From the NCBI GenBank assembly GCA_963802575.1, contig CAWDJF010000004.1, positions 496,001 through 560,000 of the forward strand: a DNA stretch of 64,000 nt, given 5' to 3'. This document shows, piece by piece, positions 43,691-54,383 of this stretch. Each line of letters opens with the position of its first letter. Position 1 is the stretch's first letter. This DNA is from DATFTE01 sp963802575 (lineage in GTDB: Bacteria > Acidobacteriota > Terriglobia > Terriglobales > Acidobacteriaceae). A model generated the notes under the pieces. It saw only the letters and a list, made by a program, of their open reading frames with translations, was not told the DNA's origin and did not search any database. Both the position numbers and the translations under genes were made by a program.

Positions 43691-43911
43691 AGTTGCAGCT
43701 GTATCTAGCTCGCCGTTGCCCGACGTGCATAAAACGCAAGACACAACACGCCCGCAACGACCTGACGAACCATGCAGTTGAAACGGCCCTAGTTCGATGT
43801 GATGCCTTCACTCTGGATCGGTTGCATTTTTCTGCTACAGAAACTGAGAATGATTTTCGATCAAATACGCCTCAGTCCCACAACCGAACCATTGGCTTTT
43901 CAAGTGAATCG
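43691..43911. other. Intergenic region, nothing clear
   Basis: No convincing gene or repeat. It may contain further degraded sequence of the receiver-domain remnant, but no residue pattern can be followed. Confidence 0.3.
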
Positions 43912-45748
43912 TCAACCCTGAACTCGCGACGGGCGTTGATCTCCGAACAGGATGCCGGAAGCGTTAATCAAATACTGTTCATCGCTAAGCCTCTCAACCA
44001 ATTCATCGGGAAAGGGAGAGATTTCACTCTGCAAATACGTGGCCAACTCGCGATAGATTTCCCGCCGTGCGTATGGCGCTAGTTCGTTGCGACGTCGCAG
44101 CGCATCTTGAATCAGACTGGCCAGTTCCGGCGTTGCTGCTCGGCGAAGATGCATCGCGATTGTTGGATACTCGACGAATGAGTTGTACTTCTGCCGCGTC
44201 CAAGATTCTTCCCCCGGCACGGCCAGGGGCGTTTGACGTACAACGAGGGTTCCGGCCACGCGGTCGCCGAAACGCTGCATCAGGGGACTGCTGAGTACGG
44301 AGAGTCCTCCGACCAGATAGGCGAATGGCAGCGCATCGAGAACGCGCATCAGATTCCGTACCCACGCCTGTTCGATCCGTAGTGGAAGGCCATCCTGGTC
44401 AATCACACGCAAATGGAAGAGACGTTTCCCAATCGTCTGCCCGTTCCAGAAGCCCTCCAACAACGCGCTGTAGGCAAACCCCATCGCGAACTCCGCGAGG
44501 GTAATCATCATGAATCCAAAACCTGGCGCTTTGGAGAAAATCCAGTAGACGAGCAGCCCCACTCCGTTAACCGCGCCCAACACGATGGCGATATCGAGCA
44601 GCATTGCGTAAAGTCGGGAGGCGGGTCCGGCCAGAGGCAAACGGAATAGCACGCCTTCCGGGGTCGCAATGGTCAGTTCGGCCGCGGTCGACGCACGGGT
44701 TACCTGAGTATCCGTCATCTGCTTCTCCGAAGGAACACTGGAGACCGCTTCTGTGCCGACTTCTCTTCGTCCGATCATTGACAAATAGATCGTCAGCAGC
44801 ACGAGTTCCGCTGCGGCAACTGCAACCTTGAACCAATAGGGCAGTACGGGCGCGTGATGCTGAGAGAAAAACGCTTCCATGAGTCCGGCCCACACCAGCA
44901 TCATCGCCATCCCAGCGACCAGTACCAGCCATTCCCGCATCGATTGTCGAACGTCGCGATCCTCTCGCCGGCGCAAGAGCAGGCGCGCCAAGTAAAACCC
45001 CGCTTGTCCCGCAATCAAGATCGAGGGAATCTCAAACACACCGTGCGGCAACAGCCAAGCCGTCATGAATAGTCCGAATCCCTGCTGCGTGTAATGAATC
45101 GCTACGGCTCCGAGCAATACGCCATTTTCGAAGAGGAGGAGTGCCGTTCCGATGCCGAACGTTACGCCAAGTGCCGCTGCGAGCAACGCTACCTGAATGT
45201 TGTGCTTGATGAGTTGCGCCGAGAATGCGGCTTCGATCTGTGCGGAGTCTGGACGCCGCGCCTGTCCTTGCTCCTCTTCATGCACGCGCTGGCCCGGATT
45301 GCGCAGGTAGTCGGACGGAAGCAACACATCTACAGAGGCAGGATCGTAATGCACCGCTAGTCCGCCCAAGGCGCAACCTAAGAGCGTGATCAGCACAGCC
45401 AGCGCGAAATAGCGGGCCTGCCGCCGGAAGGCTTCGGGAAACGCCGTAAAGATTCTCAGCCAGCGGCGCGGCTGCCAGATTTCCGAGCGCATCGGCGGAG
45501 CGTAATATAGCTCGCGCGTAGGCTCGCGCCACGAGCCGCTCGAGGTACTGTCTCAGCTCGGGCGCCAATGCGCCGTGGGTGACGCGATTCAAGTCCGCGG
45601 CAGTTTGGGCGTAAAGGTCCTGCAGTTGTTCGGCCTCCGCTGCATTCAAGCGGCGGTCCGGCCGGCTTTCCAGCGCGGCGAGCAGCGATTCGAGGTCGTG
45701 CCAGCGTGGCCGCGCCTGCGCCTGAAATCGTTCGAGATCCAAGATCAC
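43912..45748 (-). pseudogene. SpoIIM-family membrane protein (frameshifted) joined to an RDD protein
   Basis: From GTG 45748 (overlapping the DUF58 stop, GTGA) the frame reads MILDLERFQAQARPRWHDLESLLAAL ... LVARAYAR, the N-terminus of a SpoIIM-type (DUF95) protein. Removing one base near 45511 joins it to LYYAPPMRSEIWQPRRWLRIF and about 250 residues with about five membrane segments. The frame then runs straight into a second protein beginning at an internal ATG (44718): LTIATPEGVLFRLPLAGPASRLYAMLLD, an RDD-family membrane protein, ending at 43912. RDD and SpoIIM genes are normally separate neighbours, so the join is either a real fusion or a lost stop. Both belong to the MoxR-linked cluster upstream. 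Confidence 0.65.
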
Positions 45749-47334
45749 AGCCGTTGCTCCCGCTTGTTTTCCAGATATCCTTCCACGGCGGTTCGCAGGA
45801 ACTTCTCCGCAGGAACGTATCGGAGCTGCACATCCAATTGACGCAGTTGCCGCGCCAGCGCGCCAAGGCGCTGGTTTTCTTTATCACCCGCGAGCGCGGC
45901 ATACACATCCTGATCGGTGTTGCAAATCCTCTTCTGCGGAGAATGCCGGCCGCGCGTGAGCTGGCAAGATGCTTGTCATCAAGAGGGCATGCGAGGAGCG
46001 GACCAGGCCAACTCCGCGACGCAACGAGTCCGAAATCGAGCGCTCCGTCAGATCCGCCAGCAATACAAGATAGGCGCGTCGCCGCAGCCGGACTCGAATG
46101 TCGCTGAACAACGCTTCGTAATCTGCAGTGGTCGGCAAAGGCTCGATATTCAGCAGACGATCACGAAATCGATGAAACTGAGATTGACCGCTTCCGGCGC
46201 GTAACCAGGACTTCGGCTCCATCCGCGTAAGTGACCAGTCCGAATCAGTCGCCCAGTTCCAGCGCGACGGTCGCGCCCACCAGTGCCGTTTCCACCGCGA
46301 GATCCAGCATCCGTCGCGGCGCGCGCTCTGTAAGGCGACGCTTTCGGACGCTCGGTGGAGGCTGGATCAAGCGCAAGCGCGGATGCCCGCGATTGATCGA
46401 CGACAAAATATACTTCCTGCTTTTGCTCCCATTGGAAGAGCCGTGTAACCGGGACACCCCGACGTGCCGTGGATTTCCAGGCGATCTCTGAGTAGGTATC
46501 GCCAGGCTGATATTCGCGCAAGCGCTCGAACTCGCGCCCGTGTCCGGTCCACGGCGTCTGCTGAGCCGCAACCAGCGTGCGGTAAACCGGGCTGCGCAGA
46601 ATCTCCCGTCGCCCGGAACGCAAATCCGCTTCGATTCGCAAAGGCTCCGGCATATCAAACCATCGTCGCAAGCGCCAGATCCGGAAGCGCGACTGCCGCT
46701 CGATGCCAACCCGCGGTCCAGACCACAGTCCGCGCCGCAGCAAAGCGATTTCCGCCGTCCACGGCCAGAGTTGATATGCGTGGCCGTTGGCGGCGTTGAT
46801 CCTCCTGCGTCCGGCTCTGGCTGCTCAAGCTTCAGCCGCTGAGGGTCGCTCTTCACCTGGAATGCGGTTTCGCTCTCTTGTGTCGCCGGCATGATGGCGA
46901 CGCGGATGTCGTTGTGCAGCCAGTTCGCGGCCGGAGCCAGTGAGCGCAAATGGAATCTGGATGGTCTGCCCCTCGCGTCCGCGAAGGCCTTTCTCTGGCC
47001 GCAGCAGAACCGGTGCACATTCTTCGCCGGAGAACCACACAGCGAGAGCGTCATAACACGCCAGCAATGCGACAGCCGTGGCGATCAGCCCGAACCATAA
47101 CCATCCGTGAGCGAACCATGGCAGAATACACGCCCACAGTCCCAGCAGTCCTATGATCCATACAAGCGATACCTGCGGACTGAAGAGCGATCCCCGCGGG
47201 GCGAAGCGCGATTCGCTGCCGAAGTCTTGTCGAGCACAAGAGGTCGGCGGTCGGGCCGTGGTGGCTTCGACAGTGGCCGTCAGAGCCACGTCCTGTCCAA
47301 TAACGCCCACTGAAGTTTTACTTCCAGCCATCAT
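45745..47334 (-). pseudogene. DUF58 protein, several frameshifts
   Basis: Fragments in different frames together give a full DUF58 protein. They are an N-terminal two-helix membrane part (SLVWIIGLLGLWACILPWF and LIATAVALLACYDALAVWF), the signature HGREFERLREYQPGDTYSEIAWKSTARRG and VTRLFQWEQKQEVYFVVDQSRA near 46400-46550, and RRMLDLAVETALVGATVALELGD near 46250-46300. Last come VRLRRRAYLVLLADLTERSI and the C-terminal RYVPAEKFLRTAVEGYLENK. At least four frame changes are needed. DUF58 proteins are vWA-like partners of MoxR ATPases. Confidence 0.7.
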
Positions 47335-47385
47335 GATTTCACTGGCTTTGATGTTGTTGCCCGCGGTTAGCTAACGCAAACGATG

Positions 47386-48447
47386 TTATCGCGGCACTTC
47401 GACCGCTTCGAGCACCGCGTTGATTACCTCACGAATCTCGACGCCTTCCATCTCGAAATCCGGCCGCAACAGCATGCGATGCTCCAGCACGGGGGCAGCC
47501 AGTGTCTTTACGTCTTCGGGTACCACGAAATCGCGCTCCTCCAGCGCCGCGAGGGCCCGCGATGCCGACAACAAGGCGAGAGTTGCTCGCGGCCCTGCGC
47601 CAACCCAGACTGCCGGCGTGCTGCCGGGTCTGTCGAGCCAGGTTGACGATGTAACCGCTGATGGCCTCGCTGACGCGCACTTGCGCTGTCGCGGCGCGTA
47701 ATTGTTCGAGTTCGCCCGGTTGCAAGACCGGCACGCGCAGGTCTTCGGCTAACCGTCGCTCCGGAGCATCGCCTCCTGCCACGAGTCTGCGCGAGTTCGT
47801 TTTCGTCATCCGCCGTCGGATAGCCCATGCGAATTTTTACGAAGAAAGCGATCCTTCTGGGCCTCGGGAAGTGGATATGTGCCCTGATGCTCGATTGGAT
47901 TTTGCGTTGCGAAGACGACGAAGACCGAGGACAGCGCGCAGGTCTCGCGATCGATCGTCACTTGCCGCTCTTGCATCGCTTCCAGCAGCGCCGATTGCGT
48001 TTTCGCGGGTGCGCGGTTGATTTCGTCTGCGAGCAAGAAATTTGTGAAAATGGGTCCGCGCACCAGCCGGAATTCCTGCGTCCTCAGGTCGAAGACGCTT
48101 GTCCCGGTGATGTCTGCGGGCATCAGGTCCGGCGTGAACTGAATGCGCTGAAATTCGCCGGCGACCGCGCGCGCTAGCGCTTTCACGAGCAGCGTTTTCC
48201 CCACGCCGGGGACGCCTTCGATCAGCGCGTGTCCGCCAGCGAGTAGAGTTACCAGCGCGAGATCGATGGCTTCGTTTTGGCCGACGATCACGCGGCTCAG
48301 AGCTTCTCGAACACGCCGCGCTCCGCTCGTGATCATGCGTCGAACGCATCTGGCGATTGCATTGCCGCTGCCCCCAGATTGTGCCTGCCCGTCCGAACCA
48401 GGTACCGGTTTGTCGTTCATGCGATCCGTTGCCTCCACGGAAATCAT
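47386..48447 (-). pseudogene. MoxR-family AAA+ ATPase, several frameshifts
   Basis: From ATG 48447: Walker A GVPGVGKT, Walker B LLADEINRAP, LLEAMQERQVTID, then FATQNPIEHQGTYPLPEAQKDRFL. After this the frame changes to RMGYPTADDENELA, then to LVAGGDAPERRLAEDLRVPVL ... AISGYIVNLARQTRQ. It changes again to SASRALAALEERDFVVPEDVKTLAAPVLEHR and ends EVINAVLEAVEVPR at 47386. The assembled length (about 350 residues) and motifs are those of a normal MoxR, so only the reading frame is broken (at least three shifts). MoxR ATPases assist maturation of partner complexes. Confidence 0.75.
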
Positions 48448-48469
48448 CTTCGGCTGAAGGGTGGAACTA

Positions 48470-49665
48470 TCAGACGCATCGCGGTCGACGTGAGCCAGAC
48501 CCTTTGCGGATGCGCGGCGTTCGGCTATCAGCTGGCTTATCCGCCTTATATCCCTCGAGAGGTGACTGGGCTAGCGCGGTGCGCAGCCGTGCGCCCAAAA
48601 GTGGATCTGCAGAAATCGCCTGCGCATCCTGCGGCGAGCGGCGGCGGAACTGTTCCCAGCATTCTGCCACGACGTGTTCTTTCGCCAATGCTCCGTTGAA
48701 GCAGGCGTCGCGCCGCCACTCCGGCGACTTCGCCGTGACGCACGATCTGCGCACTCGGGTTGCGCGCCGGGCGTCGCACTAAATCACCGCTCATACTCCA
48801 AAGCAACGCCAGCAGAGTCGCCCAGAAGAGCAGCCAGAGCGCCTTCGCAGTCGGTATCGCTGCACGAGCCAGAGCACACCCTGATCCTGATGCAGTCCGT
48901 GCAAGGTTTCATCGACCCAAATTACCGGTCGGCCGCCCGTGAGAAAATCTAACAGCACCGGATTGGGATGCGTCTTGATCGTTTCGTTCAGTAAGAACGA
49001 TTCCTGACTCGCGGCGATGAGTTCGCCATTTCCAACTGTCCGCATTGCCATGTAGACATGTGCAGGATGTGTCAGCCTTGGCATCGGCTCCCACGGTTCC
49101 GCATACAACACGGTCCACTGCGCGTCTGTCTTGAGCCACGGGCTATCGGCGGCGAGATACATCATCTCGCTGTCGGCCGGCATTGCACGGAGATCAGGAG
49201 ATATCCACGGGGAAACGTGTCTTTGGCTCATTTGGTGCTTGCTCCACTTGTTTTCGACTTCCCAGCCCTGCGACTCGGACTTTAGTTTCCGATCTGGGCT
49301 CGATCAGCACGACGCGCCCGCCGCGCGCAAGAAAATCTTCCAGTCGCCCGCGAAACTTTGTCTCCGCTCTGGATTTTTCCATTGTTCATGTTCCAATCGT
49401 TAAGGGAGTAGCCGCCGATAAAGAACGCGGTGGTTTTCGACGCATCTTGATCGGACAGGGAGTCTTCATCCTGGCTGCGCTTTACCTGATACCCAGCGCG
49501 TCCGTAGGAATCGAACAACAGGCTGGTGCCGTAAGGGTCCTCGCGTAAGCTGGATCCCATGTCGCTCGTTTTCGATTGATTCTGATGCGCCATGAGCAGC
49601 AGAATCGCAAATACCGCGGCAAAAATACCGGCAGCCAGCAGCGGACCTCGCCAATTGAGCACCAT
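48470..49665 (-). pseudogene. DUF4350-type membrane protein, several frameshifts
   Basis: ATG 49665 begins VLNWRGPLLAAGIFAAVFAILLLMA, then DMGSSLREDPYGTSLLFDSYGRAGYQVKRSQ, the start typical of DUF4350 proteins. Frame changes follow near 49380 (to RGRLEDFLARGGRVVLIEPR), near 49220 (to ADSPWLKTDAQWTVLYAEPWEP and GELIAASQESFLLNETIKTHPNPVLLDFLTGGRPVIWVDETLHG) and at least twice more before the end. The 3' limit is approximate. It sits between the DUF4129 and MoxR genes. Confidence 0.6.
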
Positions 49666-49685
49666 GCCTTTGCCGCGACCTGCTG

Positions 49686-50550
49686 TCAGACATGGTTGAG
49701 TAACTCCCGCTGATCCTGGCGGTAGGCAGCGACCGCCTCTGGCGTCAGCGCATGAGACCCGTACCAAACGCGATCGAATTGCCGCAGGCTGCCGCGCAAG
49801 TTTCTCGGGAATTTCCGCCCGCGACTCAACGGCTGCTTGCGGGCGCCGGCGCCACCGGCGCGTAAACTCGTCGAGATATTCGCGATTCGTGCGATCACGG
49901 CGAATGGTCAGCCATTCGCGCTGCGCCAAACCCGCCAGCAAACCGAGATACGCCGCGCGCAGCGCGAAGCGCAAGTCGCCTTCCCCCTCCAGCCGTCCTG
50001 CCAGCGCGAACCATTCGTCCTCGGAACGCACGCTCGCCACTGCACTCTCGCTCAGATCGGGAAGCGGCGCGACTGCCAGCGGGATGGAAAGCGATGCCGT
50101 GTCCCTTCGTCGCCGCAGCCAAAAGAGCACCGCTCCTGCCACGAGAGTCAAAATCGCGACTAACGCACAGCCATACTCGAAGATCCTTCAACTGCCAGGC
50201 GCCGCGCTTTTTCGTTTCCGCGCGAGAGATTCAGCCCGCGGGGCCACAGTTTGCGAAGAAAATTCCAAAACGCATTCCAGGTGCGCTGCTATGTCGAGTC
50301 CCGATCTTCTCGAGCAGCTTGTCAAACCAGGTGGGCGGACTCGGGTGTTCGGCGTCGTGCCAACGATAAATCGCGCGCTGCGACTCCTCATCCAGTGCCG
50401 GCGCAATTTTTGAATCCGTGCCTGGCGCGCGGAATCGGCTGGCGTCTCCGCGCTGCTTTGCGTTAGCGACACCTGCGTCGCGCGCGCAGTCGCCTGGCAG
50501 AAAAGTACAGCCAGAATCGCCAGCCAGGACGAGCAACGCGCCGATCACCG
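49686..50550 (-). pseudogene. DUF4129 protein, several frameshifts
   Basis: Pieces in three frames: LDEESQRAIYRWHDAEHPSPPTWFDKLLEKIG near 50300-50400, a single membrane helix (MTLVAGAVLFWLRRRR), DEWFALAGRLEGEGDLRFALRAAYLGLLAGLAQREWLTIRRDRTNREYL and the C-terminal FDRVWYGSHALTPEAVAAYRQDQRELLNHV ending at 49686. The last block is the DUF4129 signature. The start near 50550 is approximate (signal region ALLVLAILAVLFCQATARA). At least three frame changes are required. Confidence 0.65.
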
Positions 50551-51466
50551 CTTTGCCGCCAGTCGCGGTGGATGCGATCATCTGCGCCTTCTTCTGCTGC
50601 TCGCGCGGCAGGCTCGCCAGTAAGCCGCGCAAGTCGTCTCCTTCGCGCCTCGATCGCAAATGCTGATAAACAACGACGAAGGAACATTTGACGATCGGAT
50701 CAAGGGCCAACCATGCGCCCGCGAACAACGAAAGCCAGAACGCAGAACTTTGGATCAGAGCGAACATTCCCATTGGCGTGGACAGGAGAGTGTTCACTCC
50801 AAGAATCGAGTGCAGAAGCTGCGGAACCAGCATCGCCAGGATCAGACCATTCAGCCACACGGCGATCCAGAGAGGAAAGAGCATCAAGAATAGGAGCACG
50901 CCGCCGCCGAACCATGACTCGCGAGTGGCGAGGCAGCCGCTAATGGAGTGCCTCTCGGACGCCATCCTCTCGCGCCTCAAGACTGGCAAATTGGCATGCG
51001 CTGTAGAACCACGATGCCCCGGCGAAGGTGGCAGCGTGGCCAACGCACCGGCACTCAGAGTGATCTTCCATGCGAGCAGACGCCCAATAGCTGCCGCTTG
51101 CGCGGTTGCACCTACCGGTTTCGATATCGGAGTGCCAAACGCTCGTTCGCGAACGCGTTGCATGTAGCTGCCGACCATCCACACGCGCAGACATATACGC
51201 TGCCGCGAGCAGCGCCGACTCCATCAGTAGCGACACCATTGGATAGCCGAATCTGGCCGTTCGACCACCCACATCGGAATAAAACAAAAGACGAGAGGCA
51301 GCGCTGCCTGCGTAATAGCGCCACGCCTCGCGCACGAACGTTGACCGAAACAGCGCGAATCCGCGTTCCAGTGCTTCGAGCGAGTTCAGTCGGTTCCGGC
51401 GAGCGCGCGCGGAGAGCGTCGTGTGCCGCGTAGCGAAGGGGCCGGAGCCAGCGCGGCTTCACTCAT
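50550..51466 (-). pseudogene. Polytopic membrane protein of the MoxR-linked cluster, frameshifted
   Basis: ATG 51466 starts SEAALAPAPSLRGTRRSPR. After a frame change it reads LERGFALFRSTFVREAWRYYAGSAASRLLFY, then MVSLLMESALLAAAYM, another shift to AAIGRLLAWKITLSAGALATL, a further one to WFYSACQFASLEAREDG, and finally CLATRESWFGGGVLLFLMLFPLWIAVWLNGLILAMLVPQLL and WLSLFAGAWLALDPIVKCSFVVVYQHLRS. It has about six membrane helices. I have no family name; it occupies the usual place before DUF4129. The 3' end is approximate. Confidence 0.55.
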
Positions 51467-51788
51467 GGTTTTGCTCTGGCAGCCGGTCACGTCGACGACT
51501 CGGCCGAAGTTCAAATGCTGCTTCCGGCGTGTTCATTCGCCAACGCAGCAGAGCGAAGAAGAGCGCCGCCAGGCAGGCAAGCGCGATAAGTCCGGCAAGG
51601 ACCTGCCGGAAACGACGCGACAGTGACGGCTTCGGTGCGGGCGGACGCGCCATCCGGCGCAGACACGGCGGACAGGCCAGCTTTCCTTCTTCGTCCGTTA
51701 CACATTCACGGCAGAACGTTCCTCCGCAATGTGGACATCGTGCCGCCGCTTCACGCAGCGGATGAAACAAGCAGCGAGCATGGCGCAA
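51459..51788 (-). CDS. Small zinc-binding single-pass membrane protein
   Basis: 109 residues, the only gene of this stretch with an intact frame. CLFHPLREAAARCPHCGGTFCRECVTDEEGKLACPPCLRRM is a B-box-like double zinc site. One transmembrane helix follows (FRQVLAGLIALACLAALFFALLRW), then a basic Pro-rich tail. It shares the CFFHP...C..C pattern with the next gene upstream. The stop overlaps the start of the following membrane-protein gene. Confidence 0.65.
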   Translation of the reverse strand: MRHARCLFHPLREAAARCPHCGGTFCRECVTDEEGKLACPPCLRRMARPPAPKPSLSRRFRQVLAGLIALACLAALFFALLRWRMNTPEAAFELRPSRRRDRLPEQNHE

Positions 51789-52373
51789 ACTCGTCGCCGA
51801 GTGTTTTCGAGGCTGGCAGCTGGATTTTCAGGAGCCATTCGTCTGCGTGGGCCACAATCGAAGGTAGCGGCGGAGCTCGCGAAGTCGGTTGTACGGAGGC
51901 TCCGCCAGAAGGGACTGATCTGTGGAGCGCTGGTTGCATTGTGACGTCGCGAGAGGCGCGAACCGCCGCATCGATCCTGGCAAGGACCTTGCGCGCGCGA
52001 CGCGTTCGCTGCACCAACGGCAGGTCAACGGTTACTCCCGTGGTGCGAATACGCGACCTGGCCGTCGGCCCGAGCGCCAGCTCCAACGCTACCCACGCGA
52101 GACCGATACTGCCGAAAATTGCGCCGGAAGTGGAATTCACCCACTGCCAGAAGCAAGCGCCGAGAACTGCAAACAGCACCGCGGGAATGATCAGGCGCGT
52201 ACCGCCACGAGCGACTGGGCCAGACAACGATCGCATTCCAAGTCGCGCAAATAAAATCGCCGGTACTCGACCACGTACATCATGCGCTTCGCGGCGAGCA
52301 AACAGTCGTCACTCAGATACCATTTCGTCCCACCGGTCGAGGCTATCAACGCGCGATATTTTCCGGAAAGCAC
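51751..52373 (-). pseudogene. Membrane protein of unknown family, frameshifted
   Basis: STGGTKWYLSDDCLLAAKRMMYVVEYRRFYLRDLE is followed, after one frame change near 52235, by IVVWPSRSWRY. A second change near 52205 leads to LIIPAVLFAVLGACFWQWVNSTSGAIFGSIGLAWVALEL with two membrane helices. A soluble Arg-rich tail then follows (RTRRARKVLARIDAAVRASRDV). Start is GTG 52373 or TTG 52349, overlapping the preceding gene. The end is uncertain. Confidence 0.5.
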
Positions 52374-53044
52374 TTTTCAATCAATGCCTCCGCGCCATCC
52401 AAGTTGCGAAGAACCCGATGCGCGAATATCAATGCGGAAGCCAGGCGAGGCCCACATAGGCCGCCCAGAAACGCCAGCCAGATCGCGGAATCAAATACGA
52501 CCGCGGCGCCTTACGATACTTCACGTGCAAGAAAATCACGGCGGGGAGCGCGGCCACAATTGACGGGCCAAAAGAGAATCCAACCCCACCCGATTGTCAA
52601 CGCAATCGGAATCATAGAGCACATCGCGATACCGCCATTCCGCCTTGCTGGCCTCCATCCCGGAATCGGCGCGCCCGCGCTCGAAGCATGCCGGGCAAAT
52701 GTGTTCTGCTCCCAACTGCAAATCACATAGCGCGCACACAAATCGGCCGCAGCGTTGGCAGCAAGCCTGAAACGCCTTGTCCGGATGAAAAAAACATGTC
52801 GCTTGGTCTGAAAGCGCGGCCGCCGCGCTTGTGTTCTGGCGGACGACGGGCCAGACCCAAATCTGCAACCGATTCGCGCAGAGGGGCAGGACTGCCATCC
52901 TGTCTCCGTCTCAACCGGCATCACGTCCCCTCCACAACTGGGACAAGGCGCCCCAAGGCCAATAGGCGATGAAACCTGGTCATCGCTTACGGAAGAGGCC
53001 GTCGTGGCGGAGCCGGTAGTGAAGGGATTGATACTAAGGTTCAC
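52346..53044 (-). pseudogene. B-box-like zinc membrane protein, frameshifted
   Basis: ATG 53044 overlaps the RDD gene stop (ATGA). The N-terminus has CPSCGGDVMPVETETGW. The next frame carries ATCFFHPDKAFQACCQRCGRFVCALCDLQLGAEHICPACFERGR, a complete B-box-like zinc domain. After another change come IALTIGWGWILFWPV and AALPAVIFLHVKYRKAPRSYLIPRSGWRFWAAYVGLAWLP. One more shift gives LIFAHRVLRNLDGAEALIEKCFPENIAR and the stop at 52346. At least three indels separate the parts, none of which contains an internal stop. Confidence 0.6.
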
Positions 53045-53693
53045 GCTACGCTCTGTTTATAGATCACTCTGGTGTCACACACACGGTCATGCAAGGCTCG
53101 CTTCTCGTTGTCCACCCCCAACATGATCGAGCTAACCAACATGAGAATGGAATTAATGTAGGGAATGCCGCTGGTAACAATATTCCACATGAAGAAACGT
53201 CCAAAGCATACGCCCCAGCTTAGGCTGCGCCCGTCGGGGCGGATGACCTTTAGTCCGCAGGCCATCTTTCCAAGAGTTGCACTACGGTACTTCAGCATCA
53301 AAATCTCGTAGCATCCTCCCGCGAGGAAAAACACAAGAAGAAAAGTAATACCGCCGAACGCTGCAAACGCCGGGTTGGGTACGCTCGCCGGATTGCCTGC
53401 TTGCTTCCTGCGCGGATCAGATTTGGTATGAACAGAGCGGCGAAGATCATGACGGGCACCATGAAAATAAGGCCGTCAATGAAGCGCGCGCCGAAACGGA
53501 TCCAGAATCCGCCGTAACGCCACGCGAGTGGAGATGCCCCGGCGGCACCGCTCGCCATCATCCGGCTCAGAAATGCCGGCTTGCAATCAGCACACACCCG
53601 GTTTCCGGCGATCTGGACCAAGTCAGAGTGCGCGAACGTCCGTCCGCATTGGGAACACGCCAAGACTGTCTGTACCGGGGCTTCTGGACTCAT
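53041..53693 (-). pseudogene. RDD-family membrane protein with N-terminal zinc ribbon, one frameshift
   Basis: The N-terminal zinc ribbon is LACSQCGRTFAHSDLVQIAGNRVCADCKPAF, followed by YGGFWIRFGARFIDGLIFMVPVMIFAALFIPN, the RDD signature (Arg, Asp, Asp). After one indel near 53395 the frame continues GNPASVPNPAFAAFGGITFLLVFFLAGGCYEILMLKYRSATLGKMACGLKVIRPDG and ends VCDTRVIYKQSVA. It is the first gene of the cluster. RDD proteins are multi-pass membrane proteins of mostly unknown transport-like function. Confidence 0.7.
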
Positions 53694-53889
53694 CCAGTAT
53701 CCTCCCTCGTGTGCAAAGTCGCACTAAGCCTAGCGCAAGCGGCTCCCTACGCCAAGTACTAGTATCTAGCCCGAAGGCCATGACCCTCATGATGCCGCTG
53801 GATACGCTCAAACATAGATAGTTCTCCGGAGACTTAGTTTCTAGTCTGGCCGCCACGCTTAAATTGTCATTCGGCGCATTCGAACAGTA

Positions 53890-54186
53890 TTGAGATACAG
53901 ACCGAACGGGGTCAAACCCCCTGGTGAACCCTTGCGAATAACATCCGAATCACCGCGGGCGTGCCACGCCGACCTAAGACCGCTCCCTTCGCGCGAAGCC
54001 TGCCCGCACAACGTCTTCATCATGCGTTCATCGTCCGTCGTCGCAGAGAGACCGCCGGGCACGACCTTGAGCAAGGCTGCCGACAAGCAGGTGAGAAAGC
54101 CCTTGTCGCCGGTGTTCCGGATCGACCGCAACATAGCCAAGTTCAGGAGTTTCCTTCGGAAAACCAAAGTTACTTTCGCCGGGTGA
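53890..54186 (+). CDS. Possible small basic protein, unrecognised
   Basis: A 98-residue frame rich in Arg, Pro and Ser (for example NVFIMRSSSVVAERPPGTTLSKAADKQVRKPLSPVFRIDRN) that ends 8 bp before the hairpin at 54195. Position before a terminator-like structure is the only support. An overlapping minus-strand frame is equally long. Confidence 0.25.
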   Translation: MRYRPNGVKPPGEPLRITSESPRACHADLRPLPSREACPHNVFIMRSSSVVAERPPGTTLSKAADKQVRKPLSPVFRIDRNIAKFRSFLRKTKVTFAG

Positions 54187-54194
54187 TGTCAACC

Positions 54195-54215
54195 GCGCGA
54201 TCAGGCCGATCGCGC
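54195..54215 (+). terminator. Perfect 8-bp hairpin
   Basis: GCGCGATC and GATCGCGC around a 5-nt loop, followed by TTTAT on the plus strand. It is terminator-like, but no certain gene precedes it. Confidence 0.4.
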
Positions 54216-54383
54216 TTTATCGATCCAACACCGACAGTCACACCGCCCTAACGCGACGCGAGCATCCTCGCGTTCTGTAACTTGTCCAGACCTATAGCCA
54301 CGCCCCGCCGTCCCTGACAATTTCGACGCAGCTGTTCGACTGTTGGATGTCGGTCGTGCGCTGGTTCCTTTTTATCTTTTTCA

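Larger units (their letters stand above)
53694..54383. other. Unexplained 690-bp region
   Basis: It separates the MoxR-linked cluster from the lipid block, which diverge from here, so both promoters should lie in it. It contains one 98-residue plus-strand frame (53890-54186) opposite a 102-residue minus-strand frame, and a strong hairpin at 54195-54215. I see no recognised gene. Confidence 0.4.

Noticed and set aside
43609..44082. 157-residue plus-strand frame
   Set aside because: It lies opposite the receiver remnant and the RDD coding sequence, with no motif or ribosome-binding site.
46540..48782. Many plus-strand frames of 70-140 residues
   Set aside because: They are high-GC shadows opposite the broken MoxR and DUF58 genes; minus-strand fragments carry the family motifs.
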